Assembly: GCF_023515955.1 (NCBI RefSeq)
Contig: NZ_CP097322.1
Location: 1,674,001 to 1,738,000 of the forward strand
DNA: 64,000 nucleotides
DNA from: Streptomyces sp. RerS4
GTDB taxonomy: Bacteria; Actinomycetota; Actinomycetes; Streptomycetales; Streptomycetaceae
Reading direction: 5' to 3'
Shown here: positions 51,701 to 59,553 of the stretch, piece after piece
How positions within the stretch are numbered: position 1 is the stretch's first letter
Layout of the letters: every line of letters starts with the position of its first letter
Translations under genes and position numbers: made by a program
Notes under the pieces: model-generated
The model's input: only the letters and a program-made list of their open reading frames with translations
The model's database searches: none
What the model was told of the DNA's origin: nothing

Positions 51701-52363
51701 GTAGGCCTCCCGCCAGGGCGCGAGGAGCCGGGCGGCCCGGTCGGGGCGGCCGGCGGCGAGGGCGCGGCCGACGTCGGAGGCGGGGCCGAGCAGGACGAAC
51801 ACCCCGTCGCCGCCCAGCGCCTCGCGGGGCAGCAGCGGCTGCCGGGAGCCGGGGTCGAAGGCGGCGGCAGGGGTGGCCGGGGCGGGGTCCGACGCGGAGC
51901 CCCCGCCGCCCGGTCCGTCCCCCCGAACGGACCGGGCGTGGGCGGCGGTGACCATCCGGCACAGCTGCGCCCAGCCGGCGGCGCCGTCCCGGGCCAGGAA
52001 CAGGGCCCGCGGGGCGGACTCGTCCACGAAGGCCCCGCCCTTGACGGGGACCCGGCGGCGGTACGAGGCCTCACCGGCCCCGCCCGGCGCGGGGCTCACG
52101 GCCGGCGCTTCCGCCGGGGCGGGTGCCACGGCCAGGTCCACGCCGAACAGCGGACGGATCCCGGCCTCGGCGGCGGCCTTCGCGAACCGCACCGCGCCCG
52201 CGAGGGTGTCGCGGTCGGTCAGCGCGAGCGCGTCCATGCCCCGCTCGGCGGCTCGTTCCGCCAGCCGCTCGGGGTGCGAAGCTCCGTAGCGCATGGAGAA
52301 CCCCGAAACGGTGTGCAGATGCGTAAAACCAGGCACCCGCGGCCTCCTGCTTCGCTCGATCAT
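48767..52363 (-). CDS. dnaE2: error-prone DNA polymerase III alpha subunit
   Basis: A 1198-residue C-family polymerase of the DnaE2 (ImuC) type used in damage-induced mutagenesis. The N-terminal PHP domain begins FTHLHTVSGFSMRYGASHPE with ALTDRDTLAG; the catalytic aspartates are in RRVLPDIDIDVES; further fingers and HhH motifs and a C-terminal OB fold (TLVAGAKAATQT, IFTTLDDGTGLVDLAFF) are seen. ATG 52363 is chosen over 52426 because a LexA-like box overlaps the upper start and because GGGGAGGTG sits just before it. It is transcribed with the ImuB-like gene. Confidence 0.93.
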   Translation of the reverse strand: MIERSRRPRVPGFTHLHTVSGFSMRYGASHPERLAERAAERGMDALALTDRDTLAGAVRFAKAAAEAGIRPLFGVDLAVAPAPAEAPAVSPAPGGAGEASYRRRVPVKGGAFVDESAPRALFLARDGAAGWAQLCRMVTAAHARSVRGDGPGGGGSASDPAPATPAAAFDPGSRQPLLPREALGGDGVFVLLGPASDVGRALAAGRPDRAARLLAPWREAYGEALRLEAVHHGRPGTGPGSLRLAARTVGFAAEQGVPAVLANAVRYADPGQGPVADVLDAARRLVPVDPRGPLDSGERWLKDPAAMAWAADRIAEAAGLRPADARRLLARTRETAEACSVDPEDDLGIGSVHFPEARLVGAAHRTAQRVLTSRATAGMVLRGHAHDRAYWDRMHEELDVIAHHGYASYFLTVAQVVDDVREMGIRVAARGSGAGSLVNHLLGIAHADPVANGLLMERFLSRRRRVLPDIDIDVESARRLEVYRRILDRFGAERVATVSMPETYRVRHAVRDVGAALAMDPAAVDRLAKAFPHIRARDARAALAELPELREIREEQRGEHEEAYARMWDLVEALDALPRGIAMHPCGVLLSDASLLARTPVVPTSGEGLPMSPFDKDDVEDLGLLKLDVLGVRMQSAMAHAVAELRRAEGRELDLDDPAQVPPDDGPTYELIRSAETLGCFQIESPGQRDLVGRLQPTAFHDLVVDISLFRPGPVAADMVRPFIEARHGRAPVRFPHPDLADALRETYGVVVFHEQVIEIVHVMTGCGRDEADRVRRGLSDPDSQGRIKAWFAAAATAKGYTPEVIARTWEIVEAFGSYGFCKAHAVAFAVPTYQSAWLKAHHPAAFYAGLLTHDPGMYPKRLLLADARRRGVPVLPLDVNHSAVAHRIELVSGPPERWGLRLGLTDVHGIGEAEALRIEAGRPYASLRDFWERAHPGRPVAERLAQVGALDAFGANRRDLLLHLSELHGAQRAATARGGTQLPLGGGRSTAPVGLPDLTDAERLSAELGVLGMDTSRHLMGDHHAFLTELGVTPARRLRDTAHGRTVLVAGAKAATQTPPIRSGRRVIFTTLDDGTGLVDLAFFDDSQEACAHTVFHSFLLLVRGVVQRRGPQSLSIVGAAAWNLAELAELRGRDGLQAVTARLAEQPHHTRDGVDTGRRIHLPTGYEMNPWADLRPAGDGAATGRKLWHSSPGSAG

Positions 52364-52406
52364 CACCTCCCCCGCTCTCCACCATAGAGCAATTCGAATA
52401 CCCGTG

Positions 52407-52422
52407 CGAAACACTTGTTCGA
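52407..52422. promoter_or_regulatory. LexA-like SOS box of dnaE2
   Basis: On the minus strand this reads TCGAACAAGTGTTTCG, which keeps the left half and GTT of the actinobacterial consensus TCGAAC-N4-GTTCGA, with three mismatches at the right end. It is 44 bp upstream of the dnaE2 start and 58 bp from the divergent DUF3533 gene. Damage induction of dnaE2 is the normal arrangement in actinobacteria. Confidence 0.55.
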
Positions 52423-52479
52423 TCATCCATTCGGCCCTTCCCTGCTGCGCCCGCCCCCCGCCGCGCGGAGCGTGAAGGC

Positions 52480-53568
52480 ATGACCCAGCCCCAGCGCAGC
52501 ACCGACGCCGGCCCGCCCGGCGGCTTCCTCGCCGAGGTCAAGGACGCCGTGACCACCCGGGCCGCGCTGCTGGTGGTGGGCGTCCTGGCCCTCCAGCTGG
52601 CCTTCGTCACCTCCTACATCGGCGCCTTCCACCACCCGAAGCCGCACGAGATCCCGATCGCGGTGGCCGCCCCCGTCGGCCAGGTCGCCGAACGGTCCGC
52701 GCGGCAGCTCGCCGACCTGCCCGGCACGCCGCTCGACCCCCGCGTGGTCGCGGACGAGGCCGCGGCGCTCCGACAGATCCGCGACCGGGACGTCGACGGG
52801 GCGCTGATCATCGATCCGACCGGGACGAGCGACCGCCTGCTCGTGGCGAGCGGCGCCGGAGCCTCCCTCTCCCAGGCCCTGGAGGAGGTCGTCGGCCGGG
52901 CGGAGACGGCGCGGGGGCGTCAGGTGCGGGTCGTCGACGTGGCCCCGGCCGACCGGGGCGACAGCCGCGGGCTGAGCTCCTTCTACCTGGTCGTCGGCTG
53001 GTGCGTGGGCGGCTACCTGTGCGCCGCGATCCTCGCGATCAGCGCCGGCGCCCGGCCCGCCAACGCGGCCCGCGCCGTCATCCGACTCGGCGCGCTGCTG
53101 GTCTACTCCCTCGCCGCCGGGCTGCTCGGCGCGGTCGTCGCCGGTCCGGTCCTGGGCGCCCTGCCCGGTTCCCTCGTGGCACTGTGGGGGCTCGGCGCCC
53201 TGGTCGTCTTCGCCGTCGGCGCGGTGACCCTGGCCTTCCAGGGGCTGGCGGGCGTGGTCGGCATCGGCCTGGCGATCCTGCTGATCGTGGTGTTCGGCAA
53301 CCCGAGCGCGGGCGGCGCCTACGCGTATCCGCTGCTGCCGCCGTTCTGGAGCGCCATCGGCCCGGCGCTGCCGCCGGGGGCGGGGACGTACGCCGCGCGC
53401 TCCGTCGCCTACTTCCGGGGCAACGGCACGGCCGGCCCGATGCTGGTGCTGGCCGCCTGGGCGGTGGTCGGCGCCGCGATCACCGTGGCCTGCGCGGTCC
53501 GGCGCCGGGGCCGTCCCGGCGCCGCCGTGGGCAGCGGCCCGCCCGACGACTCCCCCGCCGCCCCTTGA
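52480..53568 (+). CDS. DUF3533/SNG1-like membrane protein
   Basis: A 362-residue membrane protein with one N-terminal helix (ALLVVGVLALQLAFVTSYIG), an extracytoplasmic region of about 130 residues (PIAVAAPVGQVAERSARQL, DVDGALIIDPTG) and five C-terminal helices ending with an Arg-rich tail. This arrangement is that of DUF3533/YhgE-Pip and ABC-2-like permeases without their ATPase. Its role is unknown; related proteins take part in drug or lipid export. ATG 52480 is divergent from dnaE2. Confidence 0.75.
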   Translation: MTQPQRSTDAGPPGGFLAEVKDAVTTRAALLVVGVLALQLAFVTSYIGAFHHPKPHEIPIAVAAPVGQVAERSARQLADLPGTPLDPRVVADEAAALRQIRDRDVDGALIIDPTGTSDRLLVASGAGASLSQALEEVVGRAETARGRQVRVVDVAPADRGDSRGLSSFYLVVGWCVGGYLCAAILAISAGARPANAARAVIRLGALLVYSLAAGLLGAVVAGPVLGALPGSLVALWGLGALVVFAVGAVTLAFQGLAGVVGIGLAILLIVVFGNPSAGGAYAYPLLPPFWSAIGPALPPGAGTYAARSVAYFRGNGTAGPMLVLAAWAVVGAAITVACAVRRRGRPGAAVGSGPPDDSPAAP

Positions 53569-53691
53569 ACCCGTGTGCCCTTGTGAAGGATTTCCCAAGA
53601 AATGTGCCGTCGGGCGCGCCCTACCGCGTTCCGCGACCCGAGCGCACAATCACCCTGACGGTCGACGCCGAGCCACCCGAGGGAGGAACGC

Positions 53692-54591
53692 GTGCGCCGA
53701 GAAGTGCGCACCGCCGCCGGACGCGTTCTCATCGCGGAGCGCTGGGGCGACCCGGACGGCAAGCCCGTCTTCCTGCTCCACGGCATGCCCGGCAGCCGCC
53801 TGGGGCCCGCTCCCCGGGGCATGGTGCTCTACCAGCGGCGGATGCAGCTCATCGCCTACGACCGGCCCGGCTACGGCGGCTCCGACCGCCACCCGGGCCG
53901 CACCGTCGCCGACGTGGCCCAGGAGGTCGCCGCCGTCGCCGACTCCTTCGGCCTGGACGGCTTCGCGGTCGCCGGCCGCTCGGGCGGCGGCCCCGGCGCG
54001 CTGGCCTGCGCCGCGCTGCTGCCCGAGCGGGTGACCCGTACGGCCGCCCTCGTCCCCCTGGCGCCGCGGGACGCGGAGGACCTCGACTGGTTCGCCGGAA
54101 TGGCCGCCTCCAACGTGGAGGAGTACAGCACCGCCACCGCCGACCCCGAACGCCTCGCCGCCCGGCTGATCCCCCGGGCCGCCGGCATCCGCCGCAACCC
54201 GGGCCGACTGCTGGACGAGCTGCGCCGGGAGCTGACCGCCAACGACCGCATGATCGTCTCCGACGCGGGGCTGCGGGCGATGCTGCTGCGCAACTACCGG
54301 GAAGGCGTGCGCACCTCCGCCTGGGGGTGGATCGACGACATCCTCGCCTTCAGCAGACCCTGGGGCTTCGACCCCGCCGACATCCGCTGCCCGGTGCTCA
54401 TCTGGCACGGGGAGCTCGACGTCTTCTCCCCCGTCGGCCACTCCCGGTGGCTGGGGCGGCGCATCCCCGGCGCCACCACCACCATCGACCCGGCCGCCGC
54501 CCACTTCGCGGCGCTGCACGCGCTGCCCGACGTCCTCACCTGGCTGCTGCGCGAACTGCCCACCCCCCTGGACGAGCAACAGCCGGTCTGA
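53692..54591 (+). CDS. alpha/beta-fold hydrolase
   Basis: A 299-residue hydrolase. Oxyanion-hole segment FLLHGMPGSRLGP, then AYDRPGYGGSD and the nucleophile elbow VAGRSGGGPGAL (Ser about 103), acid in WHGELDVFSPVGH and the final His in AAAHFAALHAL. This GRSGGG type is common among actinobacterial epoxide hydrolase/haloperoxidase-like proteins. GTG 53692 with GGGAGG before it. It ends 200 bp before the fxsA precursor; it could belong to the region but is not a standard Fxs gene. Confidence 0.85.
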   Translation: MRREVRTAAGRVLIAERWGDPDGKPVFLLHGMPGSRLGPAPRGMVLYQRRMQLIAYDRPGYGGSDRHPGRTVADVAQEVAAVADSFGLDGFAVAGRSGGGPGALACAALLPERVTRTAALVPLAPRDAEDLDWFAGMAASNVEEYSTATADPERLAARLIPRAAGIRRNPGRLLDELRRELTANDRMIVSDAGLRAMLLRNYREGVRTSAWGWIDDILAFSRPWGFDPADIRCPVLIWHGELDVFSPVGHSRWLGRRIPGATTTIDPAAAHFAALHALPDVLTWLLRELPTPLDEQQPV

Positions 54592-54708
54592 CGCCCCGGA
54601 AAATGGATCTTGTCGTGCGGCGAACGGCCGAATGCACGTCCTCGATAAATCCGCCGCGCTTTCCATGGAACGCTTGACCAGGCGTCATGTCTCGGTTGCC
54701 AATGGGGT

Positions 54709-54758
54709 GTGGACGAGTAAAGTCCACGCTTGACAGCAGCGACGCGCTGATGTCACTC
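54709..54758 (+). promoter_or_regulatory. candidate fxsA promoter with inverted repeat
   Basis: GTGGAC (54709-54714) and GTCCAC (54722-54727) form an inverted repeat with a 7-base spacer. Immediately after it comes a perfect -35 hexamer TTGACA (54730-54735), and 17 bp on, TCACTC (54753-54758), a weak -10. The precursor starts 36 bp later. An activator bound at the repeat would touch the -35 region. Confidence 0.4.
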
Positions 54759-54793
54759 CTCCCCTTTCACATGGCCTCCCCGAGGACGGTGTC

Positions 54794-54958
54794 GTGAACA
54801 CTTCCGCTACCCCCCAGACCAGCACGGTCAAGGACCGCCGCGTCCCGCTCGCGAAGATCGATTCCCGTAGCGCCTCCGCCACCGCGGCACTCGGTCGCGT
54901 CCTCCCCTCGGAATCCGGTCGTCGCGTTCAGGCGCCGATCTTCAACTCCGCGCTCTGA
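54794..54958 (+). CDS. fxsA: FxSxx-COOH RiPP precursor peptide
   Basis: A 54-residue peptide, too short for most gene callers. It ends in Phe-Asn-Ser-Ala-Leu at the free C-terminus, the defining FxSxx-COOH signature, after a leader with the conserved VPLAKID segment and LGRVLPSESGRRV. In studied Fxs systems the radical SAM enzyme joins the Phe ring to the Ser beta carbon, making a three-residue cyclophane. GTG 54794 follows GAGGACGG. The fxsB gene begins 29 bp downstream. Identification rests on the C-terminal motif and the neighbouring maturase. Confidence 0.9.
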   Translation: MNTSATPQTSTVKDRRVPLAKIDSRSASATAALGRVLPSESGRRVQAPIFNSAL

Positions 54959-54987
54959 CGGCGAAGTCCGCCCCTACACTGGCGGAT

Positions 54988-57252
54988 ATGACCGGCCTGA
55001 TCGCATTTCGCGAGATCGTCCTGAAGGTTCACAGCAGATGCGATCTCGCGTGCGATCATTGCTACGTCTACGAACACGCAGATCAGAGCTGGCGAGCCCG
55101 TCCGAAGGTGATCTCCCCCGAGGTCATCTCCCAGACCGCGTCGCGGCTCGCCGAACATGCCCGTGACCATGCACTCCCCTCCGTCACGGTGATCCTCCAC
55201 GGAGGGGAACCCCTGTTGGCGGGCCCGGACCGACTCCGCCTCGTCTGCGAGGAGTTCACCCGCGCCCTCGCCGGCACCGCCGCCCTGGATCTGCGCATCC
55301 ACACCAACGGCCTCCAGCTCGGCCGCCGTTACCTGGACCTCTTCGCCGAGTACGGCGTCCGGGTCGGCGTCAGTCTCGACGGGGACCGCGCGGCCAACGA
55401 CCGCCACCGCCGCTTCGCGGACGGCCGCACCAGCCACCCCCTGGTCCTCGCCGCCCTGGCCCTGCTGCGCTCCGCGCCCTACCGCCACCTCTACCAGGGG
55501 CTGCTCTGCACCGTGGACGTGGCCAACGACCCCGTCGCCGTCCTCGACGCGCTGGTCGAACTGGAGCCGCCCCGGGTGGACTTCCTCCTCCCGCACGCCA
55601 CCTGGCAGACGCCGCCCCCGCGCCCGGACGGCGCCCCCGACGCGTACGCCCGCTGGCTGCTGCGCGTCTTCGACCGCTGGGAGGAGCGGGGCCGGCCCGT
55701 CCCCGTACGGCTCTTCGAGTCCCTGCTGTCCACCCTCGGCGGCGGGCCCAGCCTGACGGAGTCCCTCGGGCTCGCGCCGACCGACCTCGTGGTCGTCGAG
55801 ACGGACGGGACGCTGGAGCAGGTCGACTCCCTCAAGAGCGCCTTCGACGGGGCCGCCGCCACCGGGTTCGACGTCTTCGACCACCCCTTCGACCGGGTCG
55901 CCGCCCACCCCGGCGTCCGGGCCCGGCAGCTGGGCCTCGCGGGGGTCAGCGACACGTGCCGCCGCTGCCCTGTCGTACGTTCGTGCGGCGGCGGGCTCTA
56001 CACCCACCGCTACCGGGAGGACGGGCCCGGCGGGCCGGGCTTCGACAACCCGTCGGTCTACTGCTCCGACCTGCGCGAGCTGGTCGAGGGGGTCGAGGGC
56101 CGCACCGCGTCCCGCCAGATCGCCCCCGAGCTGGCCGACCCGGCCGAACTGGCCCGGTCCCAGGAGGAGCTGACCCGCGTCCTGCTGGCCCGGCTCGGCG
56201 CCGACCTGGCCGGGGACGCGGACTGGGCGCGGGCCTGGGAGCTGCTGGTCGGCGTCGAGGAGAGCGGGCGGGCGGGCGCGGACGCGCTGGCCGAGGTGCT
56301 GGAGCACCCCTTCACCCGGACCTGGGTCCTGGACGCCCTGGACGGGGTCCGCCACGGTCGCCCGGACGCCCCCGGGGCGGCCCGCCGGCTGGCCGCGCTG
56401 ACGGCCGCCGCCGTGCTGCGCGGCGGACTGGAGCTGCGGGCCGAGGTGGCCTACCGGGACGGCGAGGTGTACCTGCCGACGCTGGGCCTGCTGCGGCTCG
56501 GGGCGCCCGGCACCGACGGCCGGGCCGTCCTGCGCGCCACCGACGGGGGGTACGCCGTCCGGGACGGGCGGACCGAGCACCGCTTCGGCCCGGCGGCGGG
56601 GGACGCGCGGTGGCTGCCCGTACGGAGCTGGTCGCCCGGACCCGGCCGGGGCCCGGTGGCGTTGGAGGACCTCGACCCCGCCCGCAACTGCTTCGCCCGC
56701 CCGGCCCGGCTGCGCCTCGGGGCGGGCGAGGCCGACGCCTGGCGGGGCCGGCTGGACGCGGCGTGGGCCCTGCTGCACCGCACCGTTCCCGGGTTCGCGC
56801 GGGAGGCCGCCGCCGGGCTGGGCACGCTGACCCCGCTGGCCGGGGGCCCGCGCGCGGGGGGTTGGGGCGAGGCCGGACGGCACGGGCCCGGCGCGCTCGG
56901 TCTCCCGTACGCCGCCGGGGTCCGGGAGACCGCCCTCGCCCTGCTGACCGGCCGCAGGCGGGCCCGGCTGCGAGCCCTGACGGAGGTGGCCGACCTGTAC
57001 GCGCTGGACGGGGCCTGGCAGCACCCCTCGCCGTGGCGGACCCGCCCGGTCCCGGTGTCCCGGCTGCTGGCCGACGTACACGAGCGGGTCGCCGTCGAGG
57101 CGTACCGGCGGGCGACGGCCACGCACGAGCCGGACGGGGCGGACCGGATCCACCGGGCCCTGGACCGGCTGTCGGAGGCGGCGGAGCTGACGGTGAACGG
57201 CAAACACCTGGTGGAGCGGCTGCGCTGGGAACTGAAGGCGGTGGACGCGTGA
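54988..57252 (+). CDS. fxsB: FxsB radical SAM/SPASM peptide maturase
   Basis: A 754-residue enzyme. Residues 18-25 hold CDLACDHC (CxxxCxxC, the SAM-binding 4Fe-4S site), with ILHGGEPLL beyond. A SPASM-type Cys set lies at about residues 323-360 (CRRCPVVRSCGGG, NPSVYCSDL). The C-terminal 390 residues match in layout the HEXXH-type domain often fused to FxsB, but where HExxH is expected the protein reads ALALLTGRRRARLRAL. It should crosslink the FNS motif of FxsA. Its TGA overlaps the GTG of the next gene. Confidence 0.92.
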   Translation: MTGLIAFREIVLKVHSRCDLACDHCYVYEHADQSWRARPKVISPEVISQTASRLAEHARDHALPSVTVILHGGEPLLAGPDRLRLVCEEFTRALAGTAALDLRIHTNGLQLGRRYLDLFAEYGVRVGVSLDGDRAANDRHRRFADGRTSHPLVLAALALLRSAPYRHLYQGLLCTVDVANDPVAVLDALVELEPPRVDFLLPHATWQTPPPRPDGAPDAYARWLLRVFDRWEERGRPVPVRLFESLLSTLGGGPSLTESLGLAPTDLVVVETDGTLEQVDSLKSAFDGAAATGFDVFDHPFDRVAAHPGVRARQLGLAGVSDTCRRCPVVRSCGGGLYTHRYREDGPGGPGFDNPSVYCSDLRELVEGVEGRTASRQIAPELADPAELARSQEELTRVLLARLGADLAGDADWARAWELLVGVEESGRAGADALAEVLEHPFTRTWVLDALDGVRHGRPDAPGAARRLAALTAAAVLRGGLELRAEVAYRDGEVYLPTLGLLRLGAPGTDGRAVLRATDGGYAVRDGRTEHRFGPAAGDARWLPVRSWSPGPGRGPVALEDLDPARNCFARPARLRLGAGEADAWRGRLDAAWALLHRTVPGFAREAAAGLGTLTPLAGGPRAGGWGEAGRHGPGALGLPYAAGVRETALALLTGRRRARLRALTEVADLYALDGAWQHPSPWRTRPVPVSRLLADVHERVAVEAYRRATATHEPDGADRIHRALDRLSEAAELTVNGKHLVERLRWELKAVDA

Positions 57253-58064
57253 GCCCCCCCGCCGGCCCGGACCCCGCCCGTCCCCCCGGCGTCCTCGCGC
57301 TCGCCGTTCAGCTTCGATTACTCGGCGTACGCCCCCGCCACCGGCTCCTCGTCCACGCCGCGCTCGGCGGCACCGGCCTGCGCGCCGAGGCGCTGCGGGA
57401 CGCGCTGATCGGGGTGCTCGGCCCCCACGGCACCATCGTGGTCCCCGCCTTCACGGCGGAGAACTCCCTCACCTCCAGCGCCCACCTCGCACGCGTCGCC
57501 GGGCTCACCGACGCCGAGAAGGCGCTCTTCCGCTCCCGGATGCCCGCCTTCGACCCCGCGCGCACCCCCTCCCAGGGCGTCGGCGTCTTCGCCGAGACCG
57601 TCCGCACCACCCCCGGGGCGGTCCGCAGCGCGCACCCGCAGACCTCGTTCGCCGCGCTCGGCGCGGACGCCGCGCGGCTGTGCGCGGGGCACCGCCGGGA
57701 AAGTCACCTGGGTGAGGAGTCGCCCCTGGGAAAGCTGTGTTGGGAGGGAGGACAGGTACTCATGATCAATGTGGGCTTTTCGGCCTGTACCGCTTTCCAC
57801 CTCGCGGAGTATCGAATTCCGAAGCCCCCCTTGCGGATGTACGACTGTGTGGTGAAGGTGAACCTCCCGGGAGGCGGTCAGGGGGAGGAGTGGACCGTGT
57901 ACGAGGACGTCGCGCTGGACGACGGTGATTTCGCGGAGATCGGGAAGACGTTCCCCGCTGCGCGGATGCGCGGGGGCCGAGTGGGGGGTGCGCCCGCGAC
58001 GCTCTTCTCGATTCCGGACGCCGTCGATCACGCCCTCGACTGGATGACCGAAAACAGACGCTGA
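57249..58064 (+). CDS. AAC(3)-family acyltransferase in the Fxs operon
   Basis: A 271-residue member of the aminoglycoside 3-N-acetyltransferase family (antibiotic_NAT fold). It has LLVHAALGGTGLRAEALRDA, GTIVVPAFTAENS, the SAHPQTSFAALGADAARLC block and GEESPLGKLCWEGG. The family uses acetyl-CoA on an amine. Placed between fxsB and fxsC and translationally coupled to fxsB, it more likely acylates the FxsA peptide (a Lys or N-terminal amine) than an antibiotic. The last third uses AT-richer codons than the rest. Function inferred from context. Confidence 0.85.
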   Translation: MSPPAGPDPARPPGVLALAVQLRLLGVRPRHRLLVHAALGGTGLRAEALRDALIGVLGPHGTIVVPAFTAENSLTSSAHLARVAGLTDAEKALFRSRMPAFDPARTPSQGVGVFAETVRTTPGAVRSAHPQTSFAALGADAARLCAGHRRESHLGEESPLGKLCWEGGQVLMINVGFSACTAFHLAEYRIPKPPLRMYDCVVKVNLPGGGQGEEWTVYEDVALDDGDFAEIGKTFPAARMRGGRVGGAPATLFSIPDAVDHALDWMTENRR

Positions 58065-58143
58065 TTGACTGAACGATGAGGGGATGTGGCGAAGCAGCTC
58101 CGGAATGATGTTCCTTCGCTCGCATCTTCGGGACGGGGGTCGT

Positions 58144-59553
58144 GTGCCCGCATCAGTGCAGCCGTATTTTTTTCTCAGTTATGCGCATACACCGAGATTC
58201 GGGCCCGGCGGCCCCGACCCCGACATGTGGGTCGAGCGCCTCTTTCGGGATCTCTGTGCCCACGTCATGGCGCTGACCGCGCTGCCAGCCGGATCCGAGG
58301 CCGGTTTCATGGACCGGGAGATACGCAGCGGCGAAGGCTGGTCGGAACGGCTCGGTGCGGCGCTCGCCACCTGCCGGGTCTTCGTCCCCCTGTTCTCGCC
58401 GCGCTACTTCGCCAGTGAGATGTGCGGGAAGGAGTGGTACGCCTTCGCGCAGCGGGCCATCCACCACGAGGCGATCAGCAACGAGCCGGCCGAGGCCATC
58501 GTGCCCGCCCTGTGGGTACCGGTCCCGCCCTCCCAACTGCCCGGCCCGGCCGAGCGGTTGCAGTTCAACCACAACACCTTCGGCGAGCGCTACGTCACCG
58601 ACGGGCTGTACGGCCTGATCAAGTTGCGCGGGTACGCCGAGCAGTACGAGCAGGCCGTGTACGAGCTGGCCCGGCGCATCGTGCGGGTGGCCGAGACCGT
58701 GCGCCTGGGCCCCGTCCGGCCGGTGGACTACCGGGTGGTGCCCAGCGCCTTCGGCCCCGCCGGCGGGCACGGCGCCCGAGGGGGCGCACCGGGCGGCGGC
58801 GGGACCGCCCGCAGCCTCCACGTCACGGTCGCGGCCGCCTCGCGGCACGATCTGCCGGAGGGGCGCAGCCCCGAGTACTACGGGGAGAGCGCGCTCGACT
58901 GGAACCCGTACCATCCCGTCTCCCAGCGGCCGATCGCCTACGTGGCCGAGGAGTTGGTCAAGAACCTCGACTACCGGACGACCATGTCCTCCTTCGACGA
59001 CGAGGCCGGTCACTTCGACAGCAAGCAGCCGCCGACCCGCCCCGAGATCCTGATCGTCGACCGGTGGGCGGTGGAGGACGAGCAGCGCCGGCGCCGGCTG
59101 GCCGCCTTCGACCAGGAGGCGCGGCCGTGGATCAACGTGGTCGTGCCCTGGAACCGCTACGACCACCAGAGCAAGGCCAAGGAGGACGAGCTGACGCGCA
59201 GGCTGGAGGAGACCCTGCCGATCAAGATGGGCCAGGGTCGGGCCGCCTGCCGGGCCGCCGCCAACGGGGTGGCCAACATGGAGACGCTCGGGCAGATCCT
59301 GCCGCAGGTCGTCGAGGCGGCGGCGCAGCAGTTCCTCAGACACGCCCAGGTGTACCTGCCGGCGGGCAACACCCACACCGAACGCCCGCGTCTGCTCGGG
59401 CCGATGGGGATGGACGGGCCGCCCGCGCCGCCGTCCGCCCCGTTCCCGCCTGACGTGCTCCGGGACCCCGGCGCGTACCGCGGCCGTCCGGGGCGCGGCG
59501 GACCCGACCGAACCGACCACAGCAGCGACAACGACCGGGGGGGACGCGGATGA
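58144..59553 (+). CDS. fxsC: FxsC, TIR-like Fxs-system protein
   Basis: A 469-residue protein. Residues 5-150 form a TIR-like domain starting PYFFLSYAHTPR, with FVPLFSPRYFASEMCGKEWY; the Glu before Trp is at the position of the NADase glutamate in active TIR domains. The C-terminal half (from about residue 245: PIAYVAEELVKNLDYRTTMS, ILIVDRWAVEDEQRRRRL, INVVVPWNRYD) is the FxsC-specific domain. GTG 58144 fits the normal start of the TIR strand; ATG 58084 would add 20 residues. Its stop overlaps the ATG of fxsT. Its job in the system is unknown. Confidence 0.87.
   Translation: MPASVQPYFFLSYAHTPRFGPGGPDPDMWVERLFRDLCAHVMALTALPAGSEAGFMDREIRSGEGWSERLGAALATCRVFVPLFSPRYFASEMCGKEWYAFAQRAIHHEAISNEPAEAIVPALWVPVPPSQLPGPAERLQFNHNTFGERYVTDGLYGLIKLRGYAEQYEQAVYELARRIVRVAETVRLGPVRPVDYRVVPSAFGPAGGHGARGGAPGGGGTARSLHVTVAAASRHDLPEGRSPEYYGESALDWNPYHPVSQRPIAYVAEELVKNLDYRTTMSSFDDEAGHFDSKQPPTRPEILIVDRWAVEDEQRRRRLAAFDQEARPWINVVVPWNRYDHQSKAKEDELTRRLEETLPIKMGQGRAACRAAANGVANMETLGQILPQVVEAAAQQFLRHAQVYLPAGNTHTERPRLLGPMGMDGPPAPPSAPFPPDVLRDPGAYRGRPGRGGPDRTDHSSDNDRGGRG

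Noticed and set aside
48791..52387. A 1198-codon plus-strand open frame opposite dnaE2
   Set aside because: It mirrors dnaE2, has Gly/Val/Ala/Asp shadow composition and no domain; dnaE2 has complete catalytic motifs.
57249..58064. Aminoglycoside resistance gene
   Set aside because: The family similarity is real, but translational coupling inside an Fxs operon makes a peptide-tailoring role more likely.
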